NCBI RefSeq assembly: GCF_026343125.1
Contig: NZ_JAPEMB010000001.1
Location: forward strand, 6,019,501-6,083,500
DNA: 64,000 bases
Origin: Streptomyces sp. NBC_00094
GTDB taxonomy: Bacteria > Actinomycetota > Actinomycetes > Streptomycetales > Streptomycetaceae
Direction: 5' to 3'
A program made the position numbers and the translations under genes. This document shows positions 25,534 to 33,806 of this stretch, piece by piece. The notes beneath the pieces are model-generated. The model was not told the origin of the DNA and searched no databases. It saw only the letters and a program-made list of their open reading frames with translations. Position 1 is the stretch's first letter; each line of letters opens with the position of its first letter.

Positions 25534-26864
25534 GCGCCGGTGGAGACGTCGGCGCGAGCCGAGTCGTCGGCGGGGGCATAGCCAGCCAGGCGCTCTTCGA
25601 GCGCGCCCGCAAGGTCACCCCCGGCGGCGTCAACTCCCCGGTCCGCGCCTTCGGCGCCGTCGGCGGCACCCCGCCCTTCATGGCCTCGGCCCAGGGCCCG
25701 TATCTCACGGACAGCGACGGGAAGGAGTACGTCGACCTGATCTGCTCCTGGGGGCCGATGATCCTCGGCCACCGCCACCCGGCCGTCATCGAGGCGGCCG
25801 CCAGGGCCCTGGAACGAGGCACCTCCTTCGGCGCTCCGTCGACCGGAGAGGTCGAGCTCGCCGAGGAGATCGTCGACCGGGTCGACCCCGTGGAGCAGAT
25901 CCGCCTCGTCAGCTCCGGCACCGAGGCGACGATGTCGGCGATCCGGCTGGCCCGCGGCTTCACCGGGCGCGGCAAGGTCGTGAAGTTCGCGGGCTGCTAC
26001 CACGGCCACGTGGACGCGCTGCTGGCCGCGGCCGGCTCCGGCCTCGCCACCTTCGCCCTCCCCGACACCCCCGGGGTCACCGGCGCCCAGGCGAGCGACA
26101 CGATCGTCCTGCCGTACAACGACCTGGCCGCCGTGGAGAAGGTCTTCGCCGAGATCGGCGACGAGATCGCCGCCGTGATCACGGAGGCCGCGCCCGGCAA
26201 CATGGGCGCCGTCCCGCCCCTCCCCGGCTTCAACGCCGGCCTCAAGGAGATCACCGCCCGTCACGGCGCGCTCTTCATCTCCGACGAGGTGATGACGGGC
26301 TTCCGGGCGAGCCGCTCAGGCTGGTACGGACGGGACGGCGTCGCGCCCGACCTGCTGACCTTCGGCAAGGTCATGGGCGGCGGCTTCCCCGCCGCCGCCT
26401 TCGGCGGCCGCGCGGACGTGATGGCCCACCTCGCCCCGGCCGGGCCCGTCTACCAGGCGGGCACGCTCTCCGGGAACCCGGTCGCCACCGCCGCCGGCCT
26501 CGCCACCCTGCGGCACACCACCCCCGAGGTGTACGCACGGCTCGACGAGGTCTCCGGCACGATCGGCCGCGAGGTCTCCGCGGCTCTGGCCAAGGAGGGC
26601 GTGGCCCACCGGGTCCAGTACTCCGGCACGATGTTCTCTGTCTTCTTCACGGAGGACGAGGTGGTGGACTTCGACGGTGTCCGCGCCTCCGAGTCGTACC
26701 GCTACACGCCCTTCTTCCACGAACTGCTGCGACAGGGCGTCTACTTGCCGCCCTCGCCTTTCGAGGCGTGGTTCGTCTCGGCCTCGCACGACGACCGCGC
26801 CGTGAGCCGGGTGGTCGAGGCGCTCCCGGCCGCGGCGGCGGCCGCGGCGGCGGCGAAACCCTGA
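25530..26864 (+). CDS. hemL: Glutamate-1-semialdehyde 2,1-aminomutase
   Basis: A 444-residue PLP enzyme that converts glutamate-1-semialdehyde to 5-aminolevulinate. The fold starts ALFERARKVTPGGVNSPVRAF, a hallmark of HemL. SSGTEATMSAIRLAR binds the PLP phosphate, FISDEVMTGFR contains the PLP-ring Asp, and the Schiff-base Lys280 is in TFGKVMGGGFPAAAFGG. The ATG overlaps the CoA-ligase stop. The last about 12 residues are a poly-Ala run. A strong hairpin follows 17 bases after the stop, making this the last gene of the operon. Confidence 0.95.
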   Translation: MSAGGDVGASRVVGGGIASQALFERARKVTPGGVNSPVRAFGAVGGTPPFMASAQGPYLTDSDGKEYVDLICSWGPMILGHRHPAVIEAAARALERGTSFGAPSTGEVELAEEIVDRVDPVEQIRLVSSGTEATMSAIRLARGFTGRGKVVKFAGCYHGHVDALLAAAGSGLATFALPDTPGVTGAQASDTIVLPYNDLAAVEKVFAEIGDEIAAVITEAAPGNMGAVPPLPGFNAGLKEITARHGALFISDEVMTGFRASRSGWYGRDGVAPDLLTFGKVMGGGFPAAAFGGRADVMAHLAPAGPVYQAGTLSGNPVATAAGLATLRHTTPEVYARLDEVSGTIGREVSAALAKEGVAHRVQYSGTMFSVFFTEDEVVDFDGVRASESYRYTPFFHELLRQGVYLPPSPFEAWFVSASHDDRAVSRVVEALPAAAAAAAAAKP

Positions 26865-26880
26865 CGGCGGTGTCGCAGGA

Positions 26881-26921
26881 AAGGGAAAGCCCCCGTGGAG
26901 GAACCACGGGGGCTTTCCCTT
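26881..26921. terminator. Strong bidirectional hairpin between hemL and the Ohr gene
   Basis: A perfect 18-bp inverted repeat (arms 26881-26898 and 26904-26921) with the 5-base loop aggaa. It lies between convergent genes and can stop transcription from both sides. Confidence 0.9.
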
Positions 26922-26930
26922 GCTCACGGG

Positions 26931-27347
26931 CTACGCGGCGAGGTCGACCCGCACCTCGACATTTCCGCGGATCGCCTTGGAGTACGGGCAGCGCCCGTGC
27001 GCGGCCTCGGCGAGCCGCCGCGCGTCGGCCGGGTCGAGGCCCGGCAGTTCGACGGTGAGGACCACCGACAGGTGGAATCCGCTCTCCTCCTTGTGCAGCG
27101 CCACCTCGGCGCTGACGGTGTCGTCCGTGAGGGCGATCCGCGACTCGCGCGCGGAGACCCGGAGCGCGCTGTGGAAGCAGGCCGCGTAGCCGGCGGCGAA
27201 GAGCTGCTCGGGGTTGGTGGCGGTGCCGGACCCGCCCACGGCCTTGGGGCTCGACAGGGGAAGGTCGAGGAGCCCGTCGGAGGAGCGCACGGCGCCGTTG
27301 CGCCCGTCTCCGGTGGAGGTGACCTCGGCGGTGTAGACGACGGTCAT
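26931..27347 (-). CDS. Organic hydroperoxide resistance protein (OsmC/Ohr family)
   Basis: A 138-residue Ohr-type peroxidase: reduces organic hydroperoxides with a reactive Cys pair. The sequence opens VVYTAEVTSTGDGRNG. It carries the first catalytic cysteine in LFAAGYAACFHSAL and the resolving cysteine in HGRCPYSKAIRGN. Cytosolic. It is transcribed towards hemL and shares their terminator. Ohr genes are often controlled by a MarR-type OhrR, but none is adjacent. Confidence 0.93.
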   Translation of the reverse strand: MTVVYTAEVTSTGDGRNGAVRSSDGLLDLPLSSPKAVGGSGTATNPEQLFAAGYAACFHSALRVSARESRIALTDDTVSAEVALHKEESGFHLSVVLTVELPGLDPADARRLAEAAHGRCPYSKAIRGNVEVRVDLAA

Positions 27348-27599
27348 TCGTCATGCCTTTCGGGATCGGGGACTTGGGGAATCAGGGACTCGCGAACTCG
27401 CGAACTCGCATGAATCGGGGAACCGGAATCGGGGACCCGGATTCGAGGGCTCGGAGGAACCGGAGGATCGGGTAGGGGGAATTCACCCAGTCTCGAACGG
27501 CGCCGATTTCCGGAGGCTACGGAACTCCGCAGTCCTCTCCCGAACAGGGCGGATTAGCGTGGAGGGCCTCACCGTCCGACATATTCAAGGGAGTTGGCC
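27348..27599. other. Divergent spacer with short direct repeats
   Basis: A 252-base region between the Ohr gene (minus) and the CaiB-like gene (plus). It contains imperfect direct repeats: gaactcgc three times near 27395, and gaatcgggg/aaccgg variants to 27470. Both promoters should lie here; none is clear enough to mark. Confidence 0.5.
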
Positions 27600-28772
27600 A
27601 TGGCCGGACCGCTGACCGGAGTACGGGTGCTGGAATTCGCGGGCTCGGCGCCCACCGCCTTCGTCGGCACGCTCCTGTCCGACCTCGGCGCCGATGTCGT
27701 ACGTGTCGACAGGGCACCCGCCACCGCGCCCCGCCCGGCCGCCGACGCGGACACCGGCCCCGGCCCGACCGCCCGCCCGGACACCGCCCCGGCCACCGGC
27801 CCCGGCGCCCACCCTGCCCGCCCCGCTACCGACCGCGCCCCGGAGAACCCCCTCTCCCGGGGCCGCCGTTCCGTCGCCCTCGACCTCAAGAGCCCCGAGG
27901 GAGCGGAGCGCGCGCTCGACCTCGCCGCACACGCCGACATCCTGGTCGAGGGATTCCGCCCCGGCGTCGCCGAGCGCCTCGGCATCGGCCCCGAGGCCGC
28001 TCACGCCCGTAACCCCCGTCTGGTCTACGGGCGGCTCAGCGGCTGGGGTCAGCAGGGGGAGTGGGCGGGGCGCGCCGCCCACGACCTGGCGGTGCTCGCC
28101 CTGACCGGCGCCCTGGACACCGACCCGGCCACCGGGGCCCCGGTGCCGCCCCCGACCGCGTACCTCTCCAGCTTCGCGGGCGGCGCCAACGCCCACGTAC
28201 ACGGACTGCTCGCCGCGCTCCACGAGCGGGAGCGCTCCGGCCGGGGCCAGGTCGTCGACACCGCTCTCGCCGACGGCGCCGCCCTGATCTCCACCCTGAT
28301 CCACCAGTGGCGGGCGGTGCCCGGCAACCACACCGTCACCGACGCCCCGCACTACTCCCTCTACCCCGCCGCCGACGGCCGGTACCTGGCGGTGGCCGCC
28401 ATCGAACCCCGGCTCTACGGGAACCTCCTGGAACAGCTGGGCCTGGCGGATGCCGAGGCGCTGCCCGACCGCGACGACCCGGCCGCCTGGCCCGAGTTGC
28501 GCGCACTGATCGCCGCCCGGTTCGCGAGCCGGGACCGTGACCACTGGGTGAAGCTCTTCGACGCCGTGGACGCCGGGGTGGCCCCGGTCCTCGCCGCCGC
28601 CGAAGCGGCCGTCCACCACCAACTCGCCGCCCGTGAAGCCTTCGTGGCCATCGGCGACACGCTCCAGCCGGCCCCCGCCTCCCGCTTCGGGCGCACCCCG
28701 ACCGGGGTCCCGGGCCGCGCCCCCCTCCCCGGCGAGCACACCGAGGAGGTCGTCGCCGAGTGGAGGGACTGA
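27600..28772 (+). CDS. CaiB/BaiF CoA-transferase family (AMACR-like) protein with altered active site
   Basis: A 390-residue protein starting at the ATG at 27600, 6 bases after aagggag. It aligns with 2-methylacyl-CoA racemase: GPLTGVRVLEFAG..., GRRSVALDLKSPEGAE, GRLSGWGQQGEWAGRAAHDLAVLALTG. The catalytic His is present (His161). Thirty residues on, the essential Asp of racemases and CoA-transferases is replaced by Ser191 (LSSFAGGAN in place of DFGGGS). A Pro/Ala/Thr-rich insertion of about 35 residues follows residue 38. It may be inactive, or may have changed chemistry. It probably acts on acyl-CoA esters, which fits the CoA ligase upstream, but it has its own promoter region. Confidence 0.8.
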   Translation: MAGPLTGVRVLEFAGSAPTAFVGTLLSDLGADVVRVDRAPATAPRPAADADTGPGPTARPDTAPATGPGAHPARPATDRAPENPLSRGRRSVALDLKSPEGAERALDLAAHADILVEGFRPGVAERLGIGPEAAHARNPRLVYGRLSGWGQQGEWAGRAAHDLAVLALTGALDTDPATGAPVPPPTAYLSSFAGGANAHVHGLLAALHERERSGRGQVVDTALADGAALISTLIHQWRAVPGNHTVTDAPHYSLYPAADGRYLAVAAIEPRLYGNLLEQLGLADAEALPDRDDPAAWPELRALIAARFASRDRDHWVKLFDAVDAGVAPVLAAAEAAVHHQLAAREAFVAIGDTLQPAPASRFGRTPTGVPGRAPLPGEHTEEVVAEWRD

Positions 28773-28786
28773 CCGACCGGGCGCGG

Positions 28787-29104
28787 TCAGGGCCCCGTCG
28801 GGGTGCCGGGCCCGCGGAACGGGCCGTCGAGCGACGCCCATTGGAGCAGCATGATCGTCTTGGCGTCGGCGATCCTGCCGTCGCGGATCATCGCGAGGGC
28901 CTCGGTGAACGGGAGTTCCACGGTCGTGATGTCCTCGCCCTCGGCGGCGATCCCGCCGCCACCGCCGGCGAAGTCCGCCGTGTCGTAGGGGGCGGCGAAG
29001 AAGTGCAGCCGTTCGGTGACCGAGCCGGGGCTCATGTAGACGTCGAAGACGTGCTCGGCGGCGCCGAGCACGTGTCCCGTCTCCTCGGCGGCCTCCCGGC
29101 GGCC
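28787..29104 (-). pseudogene. NUDIX hydrolase remnant, N-terminus missing
   Basis: This frame encodes about 106 residues that match the C-terminal half of an ADP-sugar/NudK-type NUDIX protein: GRREAAEETGHVLGAAEH, then YMSPGSVTERLHFFAAPYD, EGEDITTVELPF and DAKTIMLLQWASLDGP. The REAAEETG part is the end of the NUDIX box, but the upstream G-x5-E part is absent. In its place the sequence continues as the DUF4406 gene in another reading frame. The only start is a GTG inside the domain (29071). I read it as a deletion fusion that removed the N-terminal half. Confidence 0.75.
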
Positions 29105-29472
29105 GCCGGGACGGCCGCGATGCTGTCGTAGACGTGCTTGCCCTGCTCACGGGCCTGGGTGACCATCATGTCCGCCCCCTCGGAGGGGCCGCCGATCCGC
29201 AGGACCGCGTCGCAGCGGGAGAGCAGCCGTTCGGCGACGGGGTGGAAGACCTCCTGGAAGAGCGCGTCGCCGGGGCCGGCGCTGCCGGCGGCCTCCAGGA
29301 GCGGGAGGGCGAGCGCCTCGCCGGTGACGGGCAGGTGCCCGGCGCGGAAGAGGACGAGGGCGGTCTCGTTCATCGCCCGGACGTTGGCTTCGAGCTTGAG
29401 GGGGTCGTCGCCGGTGCCGGAGCGGTACGGGCCGGCGACGAGGATCATCAGAGGGCGGGGAACAGCGGTCAT
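29032..29472 (-). CDS. DUF4406 nucleoside-deoxyribosyltransferase-like protein with read-through end
   Basis: A 146-residue frame starting at the ATG at 29472. Residues 8-120 match DUF4406 proteins, relatives of nucleoside 2-deoxyribosyltransferases: PLMILVAGPYRSGTGDDPLKLEANVRAMNETALVLFRAGH, RCDAVLRIGGPSEGADMMV, EQGKHVYDSIAAVP. The normal protein should end soon after SIAAVP. Here it runs on out of frame through the NUDIX remnant for about 28 Arg/Ser/Thr-rich residues. The domain itself looks intact. The function of the family is not established. Confidence 0.78.
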   Translation of the reverse strand: MTAVPRPLMILVAGPYRSGTGDDPLKLEANVRAMNETALVLFRAGHLPVTGEALALPLLEAAGSAGPGDALFQEVFHPVAERLLSRCDAVLRIGGPSEGADMMVTQAREQGKHVYDSIAAVPAAAGRPPRRRDTCSAPPSTSSTST

Positions 29473-29497
29473 GACCGGATCACTCCTCGATACGAAC

Positions 29498-29713
29498 AGA
29501 ACACGAACGCGAACACGAGCACGGGCACGGGCACGGGTGCGAGCACGGGCGCGGGCACGAGTGGGGCGCGGGGTACAGGTACAGGCACAGGCACAGGCGC
29601 AGGCGCAGACACGCGCACGGACACCGACACCGACACCGACACCGCCACCGACACGGACACCGACACCGACACCGCCACCGACACGGACACCGCCACCGAG
29701 ACCGCCACAGGGC
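29498..29713. repeat. Degenerate period-6 repeat tract
   Basis: About 215 bases of degenerate hexanucleotide repeats (gggcac, acaggc, then accgac/accgcc variants) between the DUF4406 and DeoR genes. A minus-strand frame through it would give an alternating Val-Ser/Val-Pro peptide overlapping the DUF4406 start. I regard that as a by-product of the repeat rather than a gene. Confidence 0.85.
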
Positions 29714-29735
29714 ACGTGCACGGCGAGCGGCGCCT

Positions 29736-30521
29736 TCACGCCAGCCGGACGTCGACGCCCGCCTCCCGCAGGGCGTCCAGCGTCCGAGGTCCGCCCGGAT
29801 GCGTGGCGGCGTCCTCGGCGGCGCCGTCGGTGACGAAATGGTCGGCCGCGCCGAGCGGGGCGACCCGGCTGAACGCGCGTACACCCAGCTTGGTGGCGTC
29901 CGCCACCACGACCGTGCGGTCGGCCCGGGCGAGCCCGACCTGCTTGACGGCCGCGTCGTCGAGGGAGAACTCCGACCAGCCGTCCTCGGCGTGCACCCCG
30001 CCGATCGACATCAGGAAACAGTCGAAGGCCAGCGACTCCAGCGTGCGCAGGGCGAGCGGGCCGACGAACGAGCGCTCGCCGGGACGGGAGCGGCCACCGA
30101 CGACCAGCAGGTCGATTCCCGGCCGGTCGGCCAGGACCACCGCCGCCTGGAGGCTGAGTACCGCGACCGTCAGCGGGCCCCGCGCGGCGAGGTGCTCGGC
30201 GACGTGGACGGTGGTGGTCCCCGCGTCCAGGAGGACGCGCGATCCCGGCTCCACCAGCGCGGCCGCGGCCGCACCGACGCGGTCCTTGGTGGCGGCCTGC
30301 CACGGCTCCCGCGCGGAGAACCCGGCCTGTTCGTCCCGTACGCGGGTGGCGACGGCGCCCCCGTGCACGCGGCGCACCAGGCCCTGACGCTCCAGCGCGT
30401 CGAGGTCCCTGCGCACGGTCATCTCCGATACGCCCAGTCGATGGGAGAGCTCCGACACGGAAACCCGGTCGGAGCCCTGCACCAGTCGCAGGGTCAGGTC
30501 CAGACGATTGGCGACACCCAT
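29736..30521 (-). CDS. DeoR/GlpR-family transcriptional regulator
   Basis: A 261-residue repressor of sugar-phosphate-responsive type. It has an N-terminal winged helix (RVSVSELSHRLGVSEMTVRRDLDALERQGLVRRVHGGA) and a DeoR C-terminal sensor domain with DAGTTTVHVAEHL, CFLMSIGGVHAEDG and VVVADATKLG. A perfect 11-bp palindrome lies 14 bases upstream of its start, so it probably represses itself. The DUF4406 gene downstream may be in the same transcript. The inducer is unknown. Confidence 0.92.
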   Translation of the reverse strand: MGVANRLDLTLRLVQGSDRVSVSELSHRLGVSEMTVRRDLDALERQGLVRRVHGGAVATRVRDEQAGFSAREPWQAATKDRVGAAAAALVEPGSRVLLDAGTTTVHVAEHLAARGPLTVAVLSLQAAVVLADRPGIDLLVVGGRSRPGERSFVGPLALRTLESLAFDCFLMSIGGVHAEDGWSEFSLDDAAVKQVGLARADRTVVVADATKLGVRAFSRVAPLGAADHFVTDGAAEDAATHPGGPRTLDALREAGVDVRLA

Positions 30522-30534
30522 GACCTCTTCCTAT

Positions 30535-30564
30535 CATCATCATGTGCGAACGGACATGATGATG
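30535..30564. promoter_or_regulatory. Palindromic operator upstream of the DeoR gene
   Basis: Perfect inverted repeat catcatcatgt / acatgatgatg with an 8-base spacer (gcgaacgg). The flanking tgtgcgaa occurs twice as a direct repeat (about 30543 and 30563). This is the expected place for DeoR autorepression. Confidence 0.7.
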
Positions 30565-30617
30565 TGCGAATGCGGCGGGGGAGATCAGGCCCTCCTGGCG
30601 CCGCGCGATACGCGACG

Positions 30618-31910
30618 TCAGGTCCGCGGCGGAGACAGGGGAATGGCGGCGGAGAGCACCGTGCCTTCGCCCGGGGCCGACTCGACGGTGAGGACGCCGC
30701 CCAGCTGTTGCACGCGGGCGCGCATCGCGGGCAGACCGTGGCCGCGTACGCCGCCGGGCGCCTGGGTCGGGTCGAAGCCCCGGCCGTCGTCGGCGATGTC
30801 CAGGACCACCTGGTCGTCCAGGTGGCTGAGGGTCAGGGCGGCGGTGGCGGCGTCGGCGTGCTCGCGGACGTTGGCGAGGGCGCCCTGCGCGATCCGCAGC
30901 AGCGCGGACTGCACGCGCTCGGGCAGCGCGGCGGTGGGGGTGCCGTCCTGGTGGAAGCGGATGCGGAGGGTGTCGGAGGTCTCCCGGTCGGCGAGGGTCC
31001 GCAGCGCCTCGTCGAGTCCGGCGCCGTCGGCGAGGTCGGCGGGTGCGAGGTCGTGCACGAAGCGGCGGGCCTCGGTGAGGTTGTGCTCCGCGATGGTCGC
31101 GGCGGTACGGACGTGGCGGCGGGCGGCCCCCGGATCGCCGTCCCAGAGCCGGTCGGCGGCCTGGAGCAGCATCTGCTGGCTGGAGAGGCCCTGCGCCAGC
31201 GTGTCGTGGATCTCCATGGACAGCCGCTGACGCTCGGCGAGTGTGCCCTCGCGGCGCTCGGTCTCGACCAGATCGCGCCGGGTGCGGACCAGGTCGGTGA
31301 TGACGGTCCGCAAGCGGTCGGCCTGCCGCTGGGAGTAGATGAAGACCGCCGTGGCCGCGGCGGCGACGGCCGGTGGCGCGAACATCAGAGTCGGGTCGAA
31401 ACCGAAGCGCAGCCGCAGTTTGACCTGAGCGGCCACGACGAAGGCCGTGATCAGCGCGACCAGGATGATCGCGGAGCGGGTACGCAGGGAGCGCAGGCCG
31501 GTGTAGAAGAGCGGCACCGCGCACCAGCCGAAGCTGGGGGCGAGGGCGACCAGGGTGAGCCATGAGCCGATCACGGCGGTCAGCCAGAGCGCGGCAGCCT
31601 TGCCGCGCCCACCGGCAGCCGTGCCACGCCCACCAGGAGCCGCATCGCTCCCACCGAGGGCCGGGTCGCTCCCGCCGGGGGCGGAGGTCCGCCCGGGCCC
31701 CAGGGTCGGGCCGAGGAAGTAGAGCAGGGCGAGCGCGATGGCGAGGGCGATCACCCATGGGGTGGCGCGGGCGCCGGGGTGGACGATCAGGTAGCGGGTC
31801 AGGGCGGAGCACAGGAGGACGAAGAACGCCACGTGCATCACGGTCGCGAGCCAGCCGGCATCGGGGTCGGTCTCCTCGATGCCGATGGGTGCCCCGTCGT
31901 TCATCCGCAC
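30618..31910 (-). CDS. NarL-type sensor histidine kinase without adjacent regulator
   Basis: A 430-residue membrane kinase. It has about four to six N-terminal helices in two groups, separated by a Gly/Ser/Ala-rich low-complexity loop (about residues 72-105). A HisKA_3 dimerisation domain follows with the phospho-His in LSMEIHDTLAQGLSS. The HATPase domain has NVREHADA, DDGRGFDP and GGVRGHGLPAMRAR. The GTG at 31910 has aaggag 7 bases upstream; an ATG two codons later is nearly as good. The partner LuxR-type regulator is normally next door, but none is present on either side, so the kinase is an orphan here. Confidence 0.88.
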   Translation of the reverse strand: MRMNDGAPIGIEETDPDAGWLATVMHVAFFVLLCSALTRYLIVHPGARATPWVIALAIALALLYFLGPTLGPGRTSAPGGSDPALGGSDAAPGGRGTAAGGRGKAAALWLTAVIGSWLTLVALAPSFGWCAVPLFYTGLRSLRTRSAIILVALITAFVVAAQVKLRLRFGFDPTLMFAPPAVAAAATAVFIYSQRQADRLRTVITDLVRTRRDLVETERREGTLAERQRLSMEIHDTLAQGLSSQQMLLQAADRLWDGDPGAARRHVRTAATIAEHNLTEARRFVHDLAPADLADGAGLDEALRTLADRETSDTLRIRFHQDGTPTAALPERVQSALLRIAQGALANVREHADAATAALTLSHLDDQVVLDIADDGRGFDPTQAPGGVRGHGLPAMRARVQQLGGVLTVESAPGEGTVLSAAIPLSPPRT

Positions 31911-32076
31911 TGCTCCGCTCCTTGCCGCCGACCGTACGCGCCGGCCTCAGACTATCCGGACATATCACCTCCACTTCGGCTGATCGCTTGCCCCTGCCAC
32001 CCCCGCCGGGGTCCGCCGAGAACCCGCGGTCCAGATGAGTGCGCCGAGAACAAGGCGTACACCGCCGTCTCCTGGA

Positions 32077-32140
32077 ACGCCCCGACCTCGGAACCGGCCG
32101 AGCGCCTCACGCCCCGACCTCGGAACCGGCCGAGCGCCTC
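32077..32140. repeat. Two exact 32-base direct repeats upstream of miaB
   Basis: Copies at 32077-32108 and 32109-32140 are identical, and a truncated third copy follows. They lie in the spacer between the orphan kinase and miaB. Confidence 0.85.
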
Positions 32141-32218
32141 ACGCGCCGACCCTGGAGGACATCCCGGCACCGGGACTGCGAGGGAGGAGGGGGCTGTCGG
32201 CCCCCTTACCCTTGAGCC

Positions 32219-33751
32219 ATGACCAGCAGCAGTGACCGGGCCGGAGCGGTGGACGAAGTGGGCGTTACTCGAAGCTACGAGATCCGGACCTACGGGTGCC
32301 AGATGAACGTGCACGACTCCGAGCGGCTTTCCGGTCTGCTGGAGGAGGCGGGCTACGTCCGGGCCCCCGACGGGTCCGACGGCGACGCCGACGTCGTCGT
32401 CTTCAACACCTGCGCGGTGCGCGAGAACGCCGACAACAAGCTGTACGGCAACCTCGGCCGGCTCGCCCCGATGAAGACCACGCGCCCCGGCATGCAGATC
32501 GCCGTCGGCGGCTGCCTCGCCCAGAAGGACCGCGACACCATCGTCAAGAAGGCCCCGTGGGTCGACGTGGTCTTCGGTACGCACAACATCGGCAAGCTGC
32601 CGGTGCTCCTGGAGCGCGCCCGCATCCAGGAGGAGGCGCAGATCGAGGTCGCCGAGTCGCTCGAGGCCTTCCCCTCCACGCTGCCGACCCGGCGCGAGTC
32701 CGCCTACGCCGCCTGGGTCTCGATCTCCGTCGGCTGCAACAACACCTGCACCTTCTGCATCGTCCCGGCGCTGCGCGGCAAGGAGGAGGACCGTCGCCCC
32801 GGCGACATCCTCGCCGAGATCGAGGCCCTGGTCGCCGAGGGCGTCTCCGAGATCACCCTGCTCGGCCAGAACGTCAACGCGTACGGGTCGGACCTCGGTG
32901 ACCGCGAGGCCTTCTCCAAGCTGCTGCGGGCCTGCGGGCAGATCGAGGGCCTGGAGCGGGTCCGCTTCACCTCCCCGCACCCGCGCGACTTCACCGACGA
33001 CGTGATCGCGGCGATGGCCGAGACGCCGAACGTGATGCCGCAGCTGCACATGCCGATGCAGTCCGGCTCGGACGCGATCCTCCGGGCGATGCGCCGCTCG
33101 TACCGGCAGGAGCGTTTCCTCGGGATCATCGAGAAGGTCCGCGCGGCCATTCCGCACGCCGCCATCTCCACCGACATCATCGTGGGCTTCCCCGGCGAGA
33201 CCGAGGAGGACTTCGAGCAGACGATGCACGCCGTCCGCGAGGCCCGCTTCGCGAACGCCTTCACCTTCCAGTACTCCAAGCGCCCCGGCACCCCGGCAGC
33301 CGACATGGACGACCAGATCCCCAAGGACGTCGTCCAGGAGCGCTACATGCGCCTCGTCGCGCTCCAGGAGGAGATCTCCTGGGAGGAGAACAAGAAGCAG
33401 GTCGGCCGGACCCTGGAGGTCATGGTCGCCGAGGGCGAGGGCCGCAAGGACGGCGCCACGCACCGCCTCTCCGGCCGCGCCCCCGACAACCGGCTCGTCC
33501 ACTTCACCAAGCCCGAGCAGGACGTCCGGCCCGGCGACGTCGTGATCGTCGAGATCACCTACGCCGCCCCGCACCACCTGCTCGCCGAGGGCCCGACGAC
33601 ATCGGTACGCCGTACCCGCGCCGGCGACGCCTGGGAGAAGCGCACCACCGCGGCCGCCGCGAAGCCGGCGGGCGTCCTGCTCGGCCTCCCGAAGATCGGC
33701 ATCCCGGAACCGCTCCCGGTCGCCGACGCCCCGGCCTGCGGCAGCCACTGA
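32219..33751 (+). CDS. miaB: tRNA-2-methylthio-N6-dimethylallyladenosine synthase
   Basis: A 510-residue radical-SAM methylthiotransferase that modifies isopentenyl-A37 of tRNAs. The N-terminal domain has the auxiliary-cluster cysteines Cys27, Cys65 and Cys99 (TYGCQMN, NTCAVRENA, GGCLAQ). The radical-SAM cluster cysteines are Cys173, Cys177 and Cys180 (VGCNNTCTFC). A C-terminal TRAM domain covers about residues 395-465. The final about 40 residues are an Ala/Pro-rich tail. Its substrate is made by MiaA, encoded 2 kb downstream. Confidence 0.97.
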   Translation: MTSSSDRAGAVDEVGVTRSYEIRTYGCQMNVHDSERLSGLLEEAGYVRAPDGSDGDADVVVFNTCAVRENADNKLYGNLGRLAPMKTTRPGMQIAVGGCLAQKDRDTIVKKAPWVDVVFGTHNIGKLPVLLERARIQEEAQIEVAESLEAFPSTLPTRRESAYAAWVSISVGCNNTCTFCIVPALRGKEEDRRPGDILAEIEALVAEGVSEITLLGQNVNAYGSDLGDREAFSKLLRACGQIEGLERVRFTSPHPRDFTDDVIAAMAETPNVMPQLHMPMQSGSDAILRAMRRSYRQERFLGIIEKVRAAIPHAAISTDIIVGFPGETEEDFEQTMHAVREARFANAFTFQYSKRPGTPAADMDDQIPKDVVQERYMRLVALQEEISWEENKKQVGRTLEVMVAEGEGRKDGATHRLSGRAPDNRLVHFTKPEQDVRPGDVVIVEITYAAPHHLLAEGPTTSVRRTRAGDAWEKRTTAAAAKPAGVLLGLPKIGIPEPLPVADAPACGSH

Positions 33752-33806
33752 CCGCGCGGGCGGGAGCGCGGGCGCAGCCCGGCTGACGAGGGGACGCGGG
33801 CCCGGG

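Noticed and set aside
20998..26864. Ordinary haem biosynthesis locus
   Set aside because: Missing hemC, hemD and hemE, interrupted by a CoA ligase, and HemB is unusual; still cannot be excluded without the rest of the genome.
10177..28786. PKS or NRPS genes in the accessory region
   Set aside because: No ketosynthase, adenylation or carrier-protein motifs were seen on either strand.
29469..29708. Minus-strand frame coding a Val-Ser/Val-Pro alternating peptide
   Set aside because: Entirely produced by the hexanucleotide tract, overlaps the DUF4406 start and lacks a good ribosome site.
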